A stretch of 64,000 bases of DNA from Anaerostipes sp. 992a (lineage in GTDB: Bacteria; Bacillota; Clostridia; Lachnospirales; Lachnospiraceae): the NCBI RefSeq assembly GCF_001940245.1, contig NZ_MJIG01000004.1, positions 620,001 to 684,000 of the forward strand. The letters are read 5' to 3'. Shown in pieces: positions 1 through 8,725 of this stretch; position 1 is the stretch's first letter, and every line of letters starts with the position of its first letter. The translations under genes and the position numbers were made by a program. Under the pieces are notes generated by a model that was given only the letters and a program-made list of their open reading frames with translations, was not told the DNA's origin and searched no databases.

Positions 1-4
1 ACAA

Positions 5-139
5 AATGAGACTCATGCATGCCCGGACTTCCAGACATACATGAGTCTCATTCTTTAAGATTTGCCAGACTGTGCTCTCCACTGTCATGATGTTGACAAA
101 CCACGTACTAGTCGTACGCAAACTACTCCCTCATGAGAT
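5..139 (-). promoter_or_regulatory. yybP-ykoY-type (Mn2+) riboswitch with terminator
   Basis: Read on the minus strand, the leader carries GAGGGAGTAG near its 5' side (about 123-133), then GTTTGTCAACATC (about 93-105), then GGCAAATCT (about 57-65). These blocks match my recollection of the yybP-ykoY manganese riboswitch core. The 3' part is a 13-bp perfect hairpin at 5-17/40-52 followed by TTTTGT, which looks like a terminator. The aptamer's closing strand ATGAGA (about 45-50) is also one arm of that terminator and can pair instead with TCTCAT at 133-138. This predicts that ligand binding prevents termination (an ON switch). The controlled gene lies left of the window; this family usually precedes Mn2+ exporters or P-type cation ATPases. 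No alignment was possible. Confidence 0.72.
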
Positions 140-148
140 ATTTTTATC

Positions 149-178
149 ATTATACTGGATAATAGCTTCCTTTGTCAA
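149..178 (-). promoter_or_regulatory. Promoter of the riboswitch transcript
   Basis: A consensus -35 TTGACA (173-178) and -10 TATAAT (149-154) lie 18 bp apart on the minus strand, just before the riboswitch aptamer. The promoter reads out of the window to the left. Confidence 0.8.
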
Positions 179-206
179 TTATATTTCAATACAACTGAAA
201 ATTGAA

Positions 207-232
207 AACGAGATACAAAAATGTATCCCGTT
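207..232 (-). terminator. Terminator of the PII gene
   Basis: On the minus strand AACGGGATACA and TGTATCTCGTT form an 11-bp stem with a short T-rich loop, followed by TTCAATTTTC. It lies 40 bases after the PII stop codon and separates that gene from the riboswitch promoter. Confidence 0.75.
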
Positions 233-272
233 CCCATAAATAATATATATGAAATTGAAAAATTGAAGGCTT

Positions 273-611
273 TTATAGTGCCTGACGGCCTGTTTCTCCT
301 GTACGGATACGAACTGCATCTTCTACTTCCCGGATAAAAATCTTACCATCTCCATAAGATCCTGTTGCCAACTGTTCTTCAATGGCAGACACTACTTTAT
401 CCACATCCTCTTTCTGAACTGCAATATCACCTTTCATATATGGAAGAAGATTTACATTTTGTTTTACGCCACGATACATCTTTACATATCCTTTCTGGCG
501 TCCATATCCCATAATATTCGTAAGATTTAATCCACCTACATCCAACTTCCGTACACATTCTTCTAAATCATTTAATCTCTCTGGTCTAAATACCACCTGA
601 ACCATTTTCAT
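273..611 (-). CDS. glnB: PII-family nitrogen regulatory protein
   Basis: A 112-residue PII signal protein, the usual length. PII trimers bind ATP/ADP and 2-oxoglutarate and control ammonium transport and glutamine synthesis. Gln39, which contacts 2-oxoglutarate in the family, is kept in GYGRQKG. The C-terminal signature GDGKIFI is present at about residues 88-94. The T-loop differs from the uridylylated enterobacterial type: position 51, Tyr in E. coli GlnB, is Gln here (RGVKQN), so uridylylation there is impossible. The start is set by AAGGAGATGATTAAAAT. The gene has its own promoter and a hairpin in its leader and sits near glnN. It could equally be called glnK; the symbol is by family only. 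Confidence 0.93.
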   Translation of the reverse strand: MKMVQVVFRPERLNDLEECVRKLDVGGLNLTNIMGYGRQKGYVKMYRGVKQNVNLLPYMKGDIAVQKEDVDKVVSAIEEQLATGSYGDGKIFIREVEDAVRIRTGETGRQAL

Positions 612-638
612 ATTTTAATCATCTCCTTAGAAAAAAAG

Positions 639-671
639 AAAGGCGCTCTGAATATTATTCAAAACGCCTTT
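639..671 (-). terminator. Terminator/attenuator hairpin between pda and glnB
   Basis: On the minus strand AAAGGCG...CGCCTTT closes a long stem (GGCGTTTTGAAT/ATTCAGAGCGCC with G-U pairs) followed by C and seven T. It ends the deacetylase transcript. It also lies inside the leader of glnB, downstream of the glnB promoter, so it can act as an attenuator. A competing small hairpin at 662-675 (stem AGAC/GTTT, hexaloop AAAGGC) overlaps its first arm. Confidence 0.8.
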
Positions 672-686
672 GTCTTACTGATTTAG

Positions 687-715
687 AGTTTACATGATTT
701 CTACCCATTTGTCAA
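687..715 (-). promoter_or_regulatory. Promoter of the PII gene
   Basis: TTGACA (710-715) and TAAACT (687-692) are spaced 17 bp on the minus strand. The -35 box overlaps the stop codon of the upstream deacetylase gene. The surrounding bases resemble those of the amtB promoter (both read TTG.C.AATG.G and TA.ACTC). Confidence 0.65.
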
Positions 716-1500
716 TACTCATTTTGTTCTTTTATCGATACATGATGAATAGCCTGGGTACGCTCAGAAATAGCCCGCAATTCATATCCCTGTTCCCGCA
801 GCGCCTTGATCAGATCTGGCAAGGCTTCCACCGTATGCCCCGCCTCTGCAAGATCATGCATCAGAATGATCACCGGACTTTGTCCATGAATATCCTTTAG
901 GATATTCTCATTTAATATCTGTGGTGACACACGAAAGTTAATGGCATCTCCACTTAGTGCATTCCAGTCATAATATTGGTATCCCTGGTCGTTGATCCAT
1001 TGAATATACGGCTTAATATTTCCCGCAACAGAATTACTGCTTCCTCCCGGAAAACGAAATACCTTCGGATGCACTCCTGTTACCTGATAAAGATATTTTT
1101 CCAACTTTTTGATATCCCTGGAAAAAGCAGATACATTGCTATAGATTTCTTTATAATCATGACTATACGAATGCATGCCAAGAGTATGACCTTCTTCCAC
1201 AATTCGTTGATACCGCCGCCTGGACAGCTTGCCTTCCTTACCCACAACAAAAAAAGTAGCTTTCACCTTCTCCTCTTTTAAAACATCCAAAATCTCATCC
1301 GTACTCTCCGATGGTCCATCATCAAAGGTTAGATATGCATATTTACTTCCCGCATTGGCATTGCTGGCAATCCATTCTTCTATTTTTGCATCTTTTTGTC
1401 CTGCTAGCAAAAGCCCCGCCGTCCTTCCCGCCTGTAAACCTGCAGCCCCGATCAATGCACCGATGCCTGTAAGCAGGATGAGCAACCATCTTTTTGACAT
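712..1500 (-). CDS. Secreted polysaccharide deacetylase (NodB domain)
   Basis: A 262-residue carbohydrate esterase family 4 protein, probably removing acetyl groups from peptidoglycan or another surface glycan. A hydrophobic N-terminal segment (about residues 4-30) serves as signal or anchor. Metal-site motifs follow in order: YLTFDDGPSE, then HSYSH, then RFPGGSSN and ILMHD near the end. The upstream ATG at 1686 is in frame, but GGAAGGGAT lies just before the ATG at 1500, and the hydrophobic segment directly follows that ATG, so I place the start there. The 3' end overlaps the glnB promoter. The exact substrate cannot be told. Confidence 0.88.
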   Translation of the reverse strand: MSKRWLLILLTGIGALIGAAGLQAGRTAGLLLAGQKDAKIEEWIASNANAGSKYAYLTFDDGPSESTDEILDVLKEEKVKATFFVVGKEGKLSRRRYQRIVEEGHTLGMHSYSHDYKEIYSNVSAFSRDIKKLEKYLYQVTGVHPKVFRFPGGSSNSVAGNIKPYIQWINDQGYQYYDWNALSGDAINFRVSPQILNENILKDIHGQSPVIILMHDLAEAGHTVEALPDLIKALREQGYELRAISERTQAIHHVSIKEQNEY

Positions 1501-1660
1501 ACTATCCCTTCCATATTTCTTTTTTCTGCCTTTAGGATATGCCAAAACAAAAAAAATATACCGCACACCTTTCGGCATGCGGTATATACATAAATAATCT
1601 GAGTACGTTTTCTTTCTCAACTGCCTATTCACATAGAGACAGGAGACAACTACTGGAAAA

Positions 1661-3775
1661 TTATACTTCGAATAATAAATCGCCATAGCTTGGCATTGGC
1701 CATGCAGCTTTATCTACTAACATTTCTAATGTATCTGCTGGTTTACGAACTTTACCCATTGCTTCAAATACTACATCATGATAGTATCTTGCCTGAGCCT
1801 GTACGTCATCTTCCATTGCAGATGCTTCTGATTCTACTTTTTCTAATTCTTCGATCGCTGTAAATAATTCTCTTAAGTTTTCTGTTACAGCAGTTAATAA
1901 TTCTTCCTGTACGCTAGTATCAACAGCAGCAGCCTGTTTTAATGTATTGATGGATTCTGCAAGGCTGGTCTGATATTTGATGACTGCAGGAACAATCTGC
2001 TTCTTAGCAATATCTAATGTTGATAACGCTTCGATGTTGATTACCTTTGCATACTGTTCAAATAAGATTTCTACGCGAGATTCCAATTCATCTTTTGTAT
2101 ATACACCATGTTTTTCAAACATAGAGATTGATTTTTCAGTTACTAAAGAAGGAATTGCATCTACCATAGATTTTAAGTTTGGAAGACCTCTTCTTTCTGC
2201 TTCTTCAACCCATTCGTCAGAATATCCGTTACCATTAAAGATTACTCTCTTATGTGCAGTTAATAATTCTTTTACTAATTCATGAGCTTCCATCTTAGCG
2301 TTGTCAGCTTTTTCTAATTTATCTGCAATTTCTGCTAATTCATCAGCAACGATGGTATTTAATACTACGTTAGGGTCAGAGATAGACTGTGTAGAACCAA
2401 CCATTCTGAATTCGAATTTATTACCAGTGAAAGCAAATGGTGATGTACGGTTACGGTCTGTAGCATCCTTTTCAAATGCTGGTAATGTATGTACTCCTGA
2501 GGTTAAAGGTGCTCCCTGCTTAGAGCTGGTAGCTTCCCCAACTGTGATCAGCTGTTTTACAACGTCTTCTAACTGTTCTCCTAAGAAGATAGAGATAATT
2601 GCAGGTGGTGCTTCGTTTGCTCCTAATCTGTGGTCATTACCTGGTGTAGATGCTGACATACGAAGTAAATCCGCATGCTTATCTACTGCAGAAATGATCG
2701 CAGCTAAGAATAATAAGAACTGTTCATTTTCATGAGGTGTCTTACCTGGATCTAATAAGTTCTGTCCGTCATCGGTTACCATAGACCAGTTGTTGTGCTT
2801 ACCTGAACCATTGATTCCTGCAAATGGTTTTTCATGTAATAAACATACCAGACCCTGTCTGTCAGCAACTCTCTTCATAGTTTCCATGATCAACTGGTTA
2901 TGATCAGTTGCTACGTTGTTAGAAGCATAAATTGGAGCTAATTCATGCTGAGCTGGAGCTACTTCGTTATGCTGTGTCTTTGCAGTAATACCAAGCTTCC
3001 ACAATTCAACGTTTAATTCTTTCATGAAGCCGGCGATTCTTTCCTTGATGGTTCCAAAGTAATGATCATCTAATTCCTGACCTTTTGGAGGCATAGCACC
3101 AAATAATGTACGACCAGTAAAGATCAAATCTTTTCTCTGTAAGTATTTTTTCTTATCTACTAAGAAATATTCCTGTTCTGGTCCTACAGATGTATTAACT
3201 TTCTTAGCTGTTGTATTGCCTAATGCTCTTAATACACGTACAGCCTGAATATCTAATGCCTGCATGGATCTTAATAATGGAGTTTTCTTATCCAGAGCTT
3301 CTCCTTTATAAGAACAGAAAGCAGTTGGAATACAAAGAATTGTTGCATTTGGTGTTTCTTTGATAAATGCTGGTGATGTACAATCCCATGCTGTATATCC
3401 TCTTGCTTCAAATGTAGCTCTTAATCCACCAGATGGGAAAGATGATGCATCCGGTTCCCCTTTGATAAGCTCTTTACCAGAAAATTCTAATAAAACTTTT
3501 CCATCTCCGGTTGGGCTGATGAAGGCATCATGTTTTTCAGCAGTTACACCTGTCATTGGCTGGAACCAGTGTGTAAAATGAGTTGCCCCTTTTTCGATCG
3601 CCCATTCTTTCATCTCATTCGCTACTACATCTGCGATTGCTGGGTTTAATTCAGTTCCATTCTCGATTGTTTTCTTCAAATCTTTATAAACAGCTTTTGG
3701 AAGACGTGCTTTCATTACACTGTCATCAAATACATTAGATCCAAAGATTTCTGCAACATTGATTTTTTCTTTCAT
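1661..3775 (-). CDS. glnN: Glutamine synthetase type III
   Basis: A 704-residue GSIII enzyme, the large dodecameric form common in Bacteroides and Clostridia. It makes glutamine from glutamate, ammonia and ATP. Family features visible include [33 protein letters not shown] and [14 protein letters not shown], which form the glutamate, ammonium and ATP sites. The reading frame is open to 3895, but those upstream codons lie in a leader that forms a terminator-like hairpin. AAAGGATG precedes the ATG at 3775, where the family's N-terminus ([13 protein letters not shown]) begins. The gene is monocistronic and lies between the PII gene and an orphan sorbitol-type PTS. Confidence 0.96.
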   Translation of the reverse strand: MKEKINVAEIFGSNVFDDSVMKARLPKAVYKDLKKTIENGTELNPAIADVVANEMKEWAIEKGATHFTHWFQPMTGVTAEKHDAFISPTGDGKVLLEFSGKELIKGEPDASSFPSGGLRATFEARGYTAWDCTSPAFIKETPNATILCIPTAFCSYKGEALDKKTPLLRSMQALDIQAVRVLRALGNTTAKKVNTSVGPEQEYFLVDKKKYLQRKDLIFTGRTLFGAMPPKGQELDDHYFGTIKERIAGFMKELNVELWKLGITAKTQHNEVAPAQHELAPIYASNNVATDHNQLIMETMKRVADRQGLVCLLHEKPFAGINGSGKHNNWSMVTDDGQNLLDPGKTPHENEQFLLFLAAIISAVDKHADLLRMSASTPGNDHRLGANEAPPAIISIFLGEQLEDVVKQLITVGEATSSKQGAPLTSGVHTLPAFEKDATDRNRTSPFAFTGNKFEFRMVGSTQSISDPNVVLNTIVADELAEIADKLEKADNAKMEAHELVKELLTAHKRVIFNGNGYSDEWVEEAERRGLPNLKSMVDAIPSLVTEKSISMFEKHGVYTKDELESRVEILFEQYAKVINIEALSTLDIAKKQIVPAVIKYQTSLAESINTLKQAAAVDTSVQEELLTAVTENLRELFTAIEELEKVESEASAMEDDVQAQARYYHDVVFEAMGKVRKPADTLEMLVDKAAWPMPSYGDLLFEV

Positions 3776-3830
3776 CTCGTAACATCCTTTCGATATTGAT
3801 TTATTGAAAAATGAATTTAAAATAAAAATA

Positions 3831-3873
3831 GGCATCTCAACTGTTAATCCTCCATTAACTAACCTGAGACACC
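3831..3873 (-). terminator. Attenuator hairpin in the glnN leader
   Basis: On the minus strand GGTGTCTCAG pairs with TTGAGATGCC (G-U pairs included). An inner stem GTTAAT/ATTAAC has loop GGAGG. A T-rich tract TATTTTTATTTT follows. It lies between the glnN promoter and start codon, so it can stop transcription before the gene. A small hairpin at 3867-3880 (stem AGGC/GTCT, hexaloop AAGGGT) would use the terminator's first arm and compete with it. Confidence 0.65.
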
Positions 3874-3908
3874 CTTGCCTTTTCTCTTCTTTCATTTAAC
3901 TTATTTAT

Positions 3909-3937
3909 AAGATACAGTCTTTTCTTAAAAAAATCAA
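3909..3937 (-). promoter_or_regulatory. Promoter of glnN
   Basis: TTGATT (3932-3937) and TATCTT (3909-3914, preceded by TG) are 17 bp apart on the minus strand. This predicts a leader of roughly 125 nt containing the attenuator hairpin. The rest of the AT-rich gap up to about 4090 shows nothing further. Confidence 0.5.
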
Positions 3938-4094
3938 GTCTTTTTTTATTTTTTTCTGCACTTTTTTCTATACCATTTCTCCCTTTGAGTTATCCATAGG
4001 TATGCTTTATAATCGTTTTATATTAACCTTTTTATTCATATTACTTAACCTTTTTATGTATATTGTCTTATTTATATGCATATCATTGTAATTA

Positions 4095-4151
4095 TTGACA
4101 AATGGTATCTAAATTCTTATAATAAATTCATAATTTGTTAACAAGTGGTAT
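4095..4151 (+). promoter_or_regulatory. srlA promoter flanked by direct repeats
   Basis: TTGACA (4095-4100) and TATAAT (4118-4123) are 17 bp apart. A direct repeat ACAARTGGTAT occurs at 4098-4108, overlapping the -35 box, and at 4141-4151, 43 bp (about four helical turns) downstream. A perfect palindrome TTGTTAACAA lies at 4135-4144. Together they look like operator sites around a strong promoter. The regulator is unknown. Confidence 0.7.
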
Positions 4152-4269
4152 ACTTATTTAACAATGATGTATCAATAAATGAGACATTCCAGCTGGGTAC
4201 CCGTTTGTCTTATTTATTTTTACATACATGCAGGAACAATGAATTATTTTATGAGAGGAGGGGGTAGAA

Positions 4270-4791
4270 ATGGAACTTATTTCTACTTTTGCAAATGGTT
4301 TTATGAGTTTATTCTCAGCAGGTGCAGCAACATTGTCTGGCTGGGTTACAAACATCATTCCAACCGTAATCTGTCTGATGACAGCAGTTAACTCAGTAAT
4401 CAAGATTATCGGTGAAGAAAAGGTTGAGGCATTCTGTGCAAAGATTACAAAATATCGTCTTTGCCGTTATGTAGTACTTCCATTACTTTCCGTAATCGCT
4501 GTTGGTAACCCAATGTGTTATTCCTTCGGACGTTTTGTTGAAGAAAAATACAAAGTAGCTTTCTTTGATGCAGCCATCAGTTTTGTACATCCTGTCCTTG
4601 GATTCTTTCCACATGCAAATGCAGGCGAATTATTCGTTTATATGGGTATTGCATCTGGGCTTCAGGAAGCAGGATATCCACTTGGAGACTTGGCAGTTCG
4701 TTATTTCTTAGTCGGTTTAGTAGTCATTCTGATTCGTGGTTTAGTTACAGAAAGAATTTTCTTAATGCTCTACGGCCGCTCAAATGCATAA
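4270..4791 (+). CDS. srlA: PTS sorbitol/glucitol-type IIC component
   Basis: A 173-residue integral membrane protein matching the Gut-family IIC subunit (E. coli SrlA is slightly longer). It forms part of the sugar-alcohol channel that works with the IIB/IIC' protein encoded next. Recognisable family segments are NPMCYSFGRF, FFPHANAGELFVYMGIASG and LIRGLVTE. The start follows a strong AGGAGGGGG site. The companion IIA gene (srlB) and sorbitol-6-phosphate dehydrogenase are absent from the neighbourhood, so IIA must come from elsewhere, or the pair may carry another polyol. Confidence 0.93.
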   Translation: MELISTFANGFMSLFSAGAATLSGWVTNIIPTVICLMTAVNSVIKIIGEEKVEAFCAKITKYRLCRYVVLPLLSVIAVGNPMCYSFGRFVEEKYKVAFFDAAISFVHPVLGFFPHANAGELFVYMGIASGLQEAGYPLGDLAVRYFLVGLVVILIRGLVTERIFLMLYGRSNA

Positions 4792-4806
4792 AAGGAGGTT
4801 ATCAAC

Positions 4807-5784
4807 ATGAGTTACAAAGCAGTTACAATTATGCAGGGACCTGGCGGATGGGGTGGTCCATTAACAATTCAGGCAACGGATAAAGCAAATAAAGTACTAT
4901 GCATCACAGCAGGCGGTGGGATTCATCCTGTTGCTGCAAAAATCGCCGAAATGACTGGTGGTGTGGCTGTAGATGGATATAAAAACAACGTACCAGATGA
5001 AGAAGTATTGATCGCAGTTGTTGACTGCGGTGGTACTGCAAGATGTGGAGTTTATCCAAAAAAAGGAATTTTTACGGTAAACCTAAACCCAGTTGGACAG
5101 GCTGGTCCTCTGGCTCAGTTTATCAAAGAAGATATCTATGTATCCGGTGTTGGCGAAGATCAGGTTGTTTTCGCTGGTGAAGATGCTGTTGTTACCGAAA
5201 AATCTTCTGGTAATTCACAGGCTTCCAAAGACGGGGAAAACAATGCTGCATCCGATGCAAACTTTATCACGCGACTGGGCATCGCGATTGGTAAGATTGT
5301 AAACAAATTCTTCGCAGCTGGTCGTGAATCCATCGATATGGTAATCAAAAACATTTTACCATTCATGGCATTTACCTCTACAATTTTAGGTATCATTTCC
5401 GCATCTGGATTAGGTAATGTTATCGCAAATACGATTTCACCTATGTGTTCTACATTACCTGGTATGCTGGCAATTTCCTTCGTATGTGCATTGCCATTCC
5501 TGTCTCCAGTATTAGGACCAGGTGCTGTAATCGCTCAGGTTGTAGGTACTTTATTAGGTGCTCAGTTTGCTACAAAAGCAATTCCGGCACAATATTCACT
5601 CCCAGCATTATTTGCAATTAATGCCCAGGTAGGTTGTGATTTCATTCCTGTAGGCTTATCACTTGCAGAATGTGATTCTAAAACAATCGAGCTTGGTGTA
5701 CCTTCCGTACTATACTCCAGAGTCTTAACCGGACCATTATCTGTAGTGATCGCATATATTGCAAGTATTGGATTATACGCATAA
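4807..5784 (+). CDS. srlE: PTS sorbitol/glucitol-type IIB(C) component
   Basis: A 325-residue Gut-family EIIB with a cytoplasmic N-terminal part and a membrane C-terminal part. The IIB phosphocysteine region VVDCGGTARCGVYPKKG lies at about residues 75-90. The C-terminal half holds the conserved FLSPVLGPGAVIAQVVG and ALFAINAQVGCDFIPVGLS segments. It starts 15 bp after srlA with AAGGAGG and is clearly cotranscribed. The gene ends before a bidirectional terminator. No srlB follows. Confidence 0.93.
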   Translation: MSYKAVTIMQGPGGWGGPLTIQATDKANKVLCITAGGGIHPVAAKIAEMTGGVAVDGYKNNVPDEEVLIAVVDCGGTARCGVYPKKGIFTVNLNPVGQAGPLAQFIKEDIYVSGVGEDQVVFAGEDAVVTEKSSGNSQASKDGENNAASDANFITRLGIAIGKIVNKFFAAGRESIDMVIKNILPFMAFTSTILGIISASGLGNVIANTISPMCSTLPGMLAISFVCALPFLSPVLGPGAVIAQVVGTLLGAQFATKAIPAQYSLPALFAINAQVGCDFIPVGLSLAECDSKTIELGVPSVLYSRVLTGPLSVVIAYIASIGLYA

Positions 5785-5854
5785 AACGCAAAAAACCGAT
5801 CATAAATGTATGTTCCAATTTTTATTATAACGTTTACATTTTATAACTCATAAG

Positions 5855-5892
5855 AAAAAAGCACGAGGTCCTTCCAATCTTCGTGCTTTTTT
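5855..5892. terminator. Bidirectional terminator between srlE and ldhA
   Basis: GCACGA (5861-5866) and TCGTGC (5881-5886) form a stem flanked by six A on the left and six T on the right. It can therefore stop both converging transcripts. Confidence 0.85.
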
Positions 5893-5906
5893 CATTGGGT
5901 CATCAT

Positions 5907-6902
5907 CTATTCCCTGATCTCATTGTCATACAACCCATTTTCCCCTTTGCGGTTCTCCATCAGATCCTGTGCATTCTGAAGCGTTACCTCAGCAATCTGC
6001 TTCATCGCCTCCTGCGTAAAGAACCCCTGATGAGAGGTCAGGATAACATTAGGATAAGAAGTCAGCTTAATGACCGCATCCTTGGTGATGATCTGGTCAG
6101 AACAGTCCTCAAAGAAGAATTCCTCTTCCTCTTCAAATACATCCAGACCAACTCCTGCAAATTTTCCTTGTTCCAGCGCTTCTATAAGATCCTTGGTCTG
6201 AATCAATCCTCCCCTTGATGTGTTTAAGAGTATGACTCCTTCCTTCATTCTCTTTATCGCCTTTTTGTCGATAATATACTTGGTCTCTCTCGTTAATGGA
6301 CAATGAAGGGTGATCACATCTGATTTTTCGAACAATTCCGTAAGTTCAACATATCGTACATCCAGGTTGGGATTCGGATACACATCATAAGCCAGGATAT
6401 TCATCTTAAGCCCTTTTAAAATATCCATAGTCATTTGTCCGATTCTTCCTGTTCCAATTACCCCCGCGGTCTTTCCTTTCAGATCTATCCCCATAAGCCC
6501 ATGAATGGAAAAATTAAACTCCCGTGTCCGATTATAGGCTCTGTGAATTTTCCGGTTAATGGTGAGCAAAAGCCCAATCGTATATTCAGCTACTGCTTCT
6601 GGTGAATAACTCGGAACCCTAAGCACATGTATCTTGTTCTTTGCCGCCTGTATATCCACATTATTATAGCCTGCACAGCGTAGCAAAATAGCCCTGGTTC
6701 CATATTGATCCAGGGCTTTTATTACATCCTTATCCGCACTGTCGTTGACAAAAATACACACTGCATCACAATCTTTAGACAGACGTACCGTATCTTTATT
6801 TAATTTTGCCTCTAAAAAACGAATTTCAATGCCTTTTTCCTTTGCAAGCGGTTCAAACCAGATTCGATCATAAGATTTTGTATCGTAAAATGCTATCTTC
6901 AT
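5907..6902 (-). CDS. ldhA: D-lactate dehydrogenase (LdhA type)
   Basis: A 331-residue NAD-dependent D-2-hydroxyacid dehydrogenase closely resembling fermentative LdhA along its whole length. Shared segments include AVCIFVND, LRCAGYNNVD, YSPEAVAEYTIG and HRAYNRTR. The Rossmann motif is GVIGTGRIG. The catalytic Arg lies in NTSRGG, the Glu in VFEEEEEFFFED and the His in TSHQGF. It reduces pyruvate to D-lactate and regenerates NAD+ during fermentation. It sits 59 bp downstream of an unrelated membrane-protein gene with no strong terminator between, so it may be partly cotranscribed. Confidence 0.92.
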   Translation of the reverse strand: MKIAFYDTKSYDRIWFEPLAKEKGIEIRFLEAKLNKDTVRLSKDCDAVCIFVNDSADKDVIKALDQYGTRAILLRCAGYNNVDIQAAKNKIHVLRVPSYSPEAVAEYTIGLLLTINRKIHRAYNRTREFNFSIHGLMGIDLKGKTAGVIGTGRIGQMTMDILKGLKMNILAYDVYPNPNLDVRYVELTELFEKSDVITLHCPLTRETKYIIDKKAIKRMKEGVILLNTSRGGLIQTKDLIEALEQGKFAGVGLDVFEEEEEFFFEDCSDQIITKDAVIKLTSYPNVILTSHQGFFTQEAMKQIAEVTLQNAQDLMENRKGENGLYDNEIRE

Positions 6903-6961
6903 TTCTTTTTCCCTGCCTTTTGTTTTTCATAGCATGTGAAAAAAGAAAGGAAACTATACAT

Positions 6962-8653
6962 TTACTTTTTCCAGGAAATCAGATCATAGATATGATTGCT
7001 GTTTTCCTCATAAGAAACATCAATCACATCACCCTTCTGAATGAACATCACAGTCTCATCACTGGACACTTTCTGTTTATATAAGATACCTTCCTGGTCT
7101 CTAATATAAATATAGGTTTCGGAATCCATGGTAATATAGTTTACATCTGCGACGGTAATCTTTTTCTCCAGATCCTGTTCCGTCTTTTTCACTTCTTCCT
7201 CATCTACAATTCCTTCTTCTGACATCATCTCCCGGTATTGGGATAACACTTCTTTCTGCGACGTTCCCGTAGCAACAATGTTGTATTTTTCTACGTTAAC
7301 AAGCGCATACATCTTCACCAGCTGGCTCTTATCTTTTAATACCATAATATACGTAGGCTGGTTGTTAATATTAATAAGTGCAGGGAAGGATGCCGTATAA
7401 TTCAAATGCTGTACCTGACCCTCTGCTGCTGACATAGCGGAATTCTCATCACATCCCACAACAGGATAATATTTTGCCTTTCCTGTTCTTCCATTCATCA
7501 ATACAAAAGCGATATTGGACTGGTCGCCATTGACAGAGGTCACTCCTGTATACATCCATACATCTCCGCCCATAACTCTGTATCCATAATCATCCGTTGG
7601 CTGTTTGCAGCCTTTGTTTCCGATCACACTGTTAATAAATCCGCCGGATAAGGTTCCTTTCCATTTGTACTTCTGTAGCATCAGTTCTCCATCAAAGACA
7701 TGATCTACCCATCTTGGAATATTGGAAACCTTATGATATTTCGTATCTCCCGTACAAGGATCACAGATCACAACACCTTTTACATCTTTTGCTCCAAATA
7801 AACCTGCATTGGCTTTTAACACTGGACAGACATAATATGGATTTCCTTCCTCATCGATTTCAAAATAATAGCCTTCAAAAACAGCGGTTGGATACTGAAA
7901 CCGCAAATGCCTTGGCAGATATTTGCCAAAATATGCAGACATAGAATATTTCATTGGATTCTTTAATTTTACATATTTTGCTTCATTTTCCAAAGGATCC
8001 ACCATAACATAGCCTGGAATTCCTGCTTTCTTATTATTAAACCATTTGAAAAAACCTGCGTACTCAAGCGGTGATACCTTCATAGGTTTTCCATTCATAT
8101 CCAACTGGGTATAATCGTCACTGACCTCATACTGACTGACTACATCAGACAGAGAACCTACCGCACGCTGACCGATGACTGCTGCACTTTCTGAATCCAT
8201 CAGTGCAATATCACTGATATTATCTACCTCTTTGATATCCTTGACAAATTCTTTATTCTCAATATCCATCAGTCCTGCATATTTGGATGCAGATAGAATT
8301 GGAGAAGAAAGCAGCATCCCGCCTAAGAAAAATAGGATAATCGCCGCTACTGCCACCATGGAAATCTTAGACCGAAGTCCGATCAAGCCTTTTCTGGAAT
8401 AATCCAGATAACAACTTAACCCCATAAAAACCAACACGATCGCAATGATAATGTACCACATCTGTGTAGACATGGTCGTAATAGCTGGAAGTGTTGTATA
8501 ATAAATGATTCCTAATAATATGATCATCCAGATCATCAATGAAAGGACCCTCTTCTTTGTAAATACCTTCTTCTTCATTTTTTTTGTTCCTTTTTTCGCT
8601 TGAAACTGCTCAAACAACTGTCTGAACAAATCTACCAATGGGCTTCGATACAT
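6962..8653 (-). CDS. Membrane-anchored protein of unknown function
   Basis: A protein of about 563 residues that I do not recognise with certainty. The N-terminus has a basic stretch and three hydrophobic segments (about residues 38-55, 66-85 and 98-120). A long mixed extracytoplasmic-looking region with many Tyr, Gly and Asn follows. A Glu/Lys-rich stretch near residues 480-510 may be a short coiled coil. The GTG at 8662 overlaps the ribosome site GAGGTGAT; the ATG at 8653 fits better. No catalytic motif is apparent. It is followed by ldhA and preceded by a deacetylase gene, but no functional link is evident. Confidence 0.8.
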   Translation of the reverse strand: MYRSPLVDLFRQLFEQFQAKKGTKKMKKKVFTKKRVLSLMIWMIILLGIIYYTTLPAITTMSTQMWYIIIAIVLVFMGLSCYLDYSRKGLIGLRSKISMVAVAAIILFFLGGMLLSSPILSASKYAGLMDIENKEFVKDIKEVDNISDIALMDSESAAVIGQRAVGSLSDVVSQYEVSDDYTQLDMNGKPMKVSPLEYAGFFKWFNNKKAGIPGYVMVDPLENEAKYVKLKNPMKYSMSAYFGKYLPRHLRFQYPTAVFEGYYFEIDEEGNPYYVCPVLKANAGLFGAKDVKGVVICDPCTGDTKYHKVSNIPRWVDHVFDGELMLQKYKWKGTLSGGFINSVIGNKGCKQPTDDYGYRVMGGDVWMYTGVTSVNGDQSNIAFVLMNGRTGKAKYYPVVGCDENSAMSAAEGQVQHLNYTASFPALININNQPTYIMVLKDKSQLVKMYALVNVEKYNIVATGTSQKEVLSQYREMMSEEGIVDEEEVKKTEQDLEKKITVADVNYITMDSETYIYIRDQEGILYKQKVSSDETVMFIQKGDVIDVSYEENSNHIYDLISWKK

Positions 8654-8725
8654 ATTTATCACCTCTTTGCTCTTCTTATGTATGCATTATATCAAAAAAA
8701 GACCTTCGAAGCAATTTTCTCCACA

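Noticed and set aside
1977-3581. Several open frames antisense to glnN
   Set aside because: They lie fully inside a well-conserved gene, lack ribosome sites and give no recognisable protein.
3738-3895. An N-terminal extension of glutamine synthetase from the ATG at 3895
   Set aside because: The extra 40 codons lie in a structured leader with a terminator and are unlike the family; the ATG at 3775 has a ribosome site.
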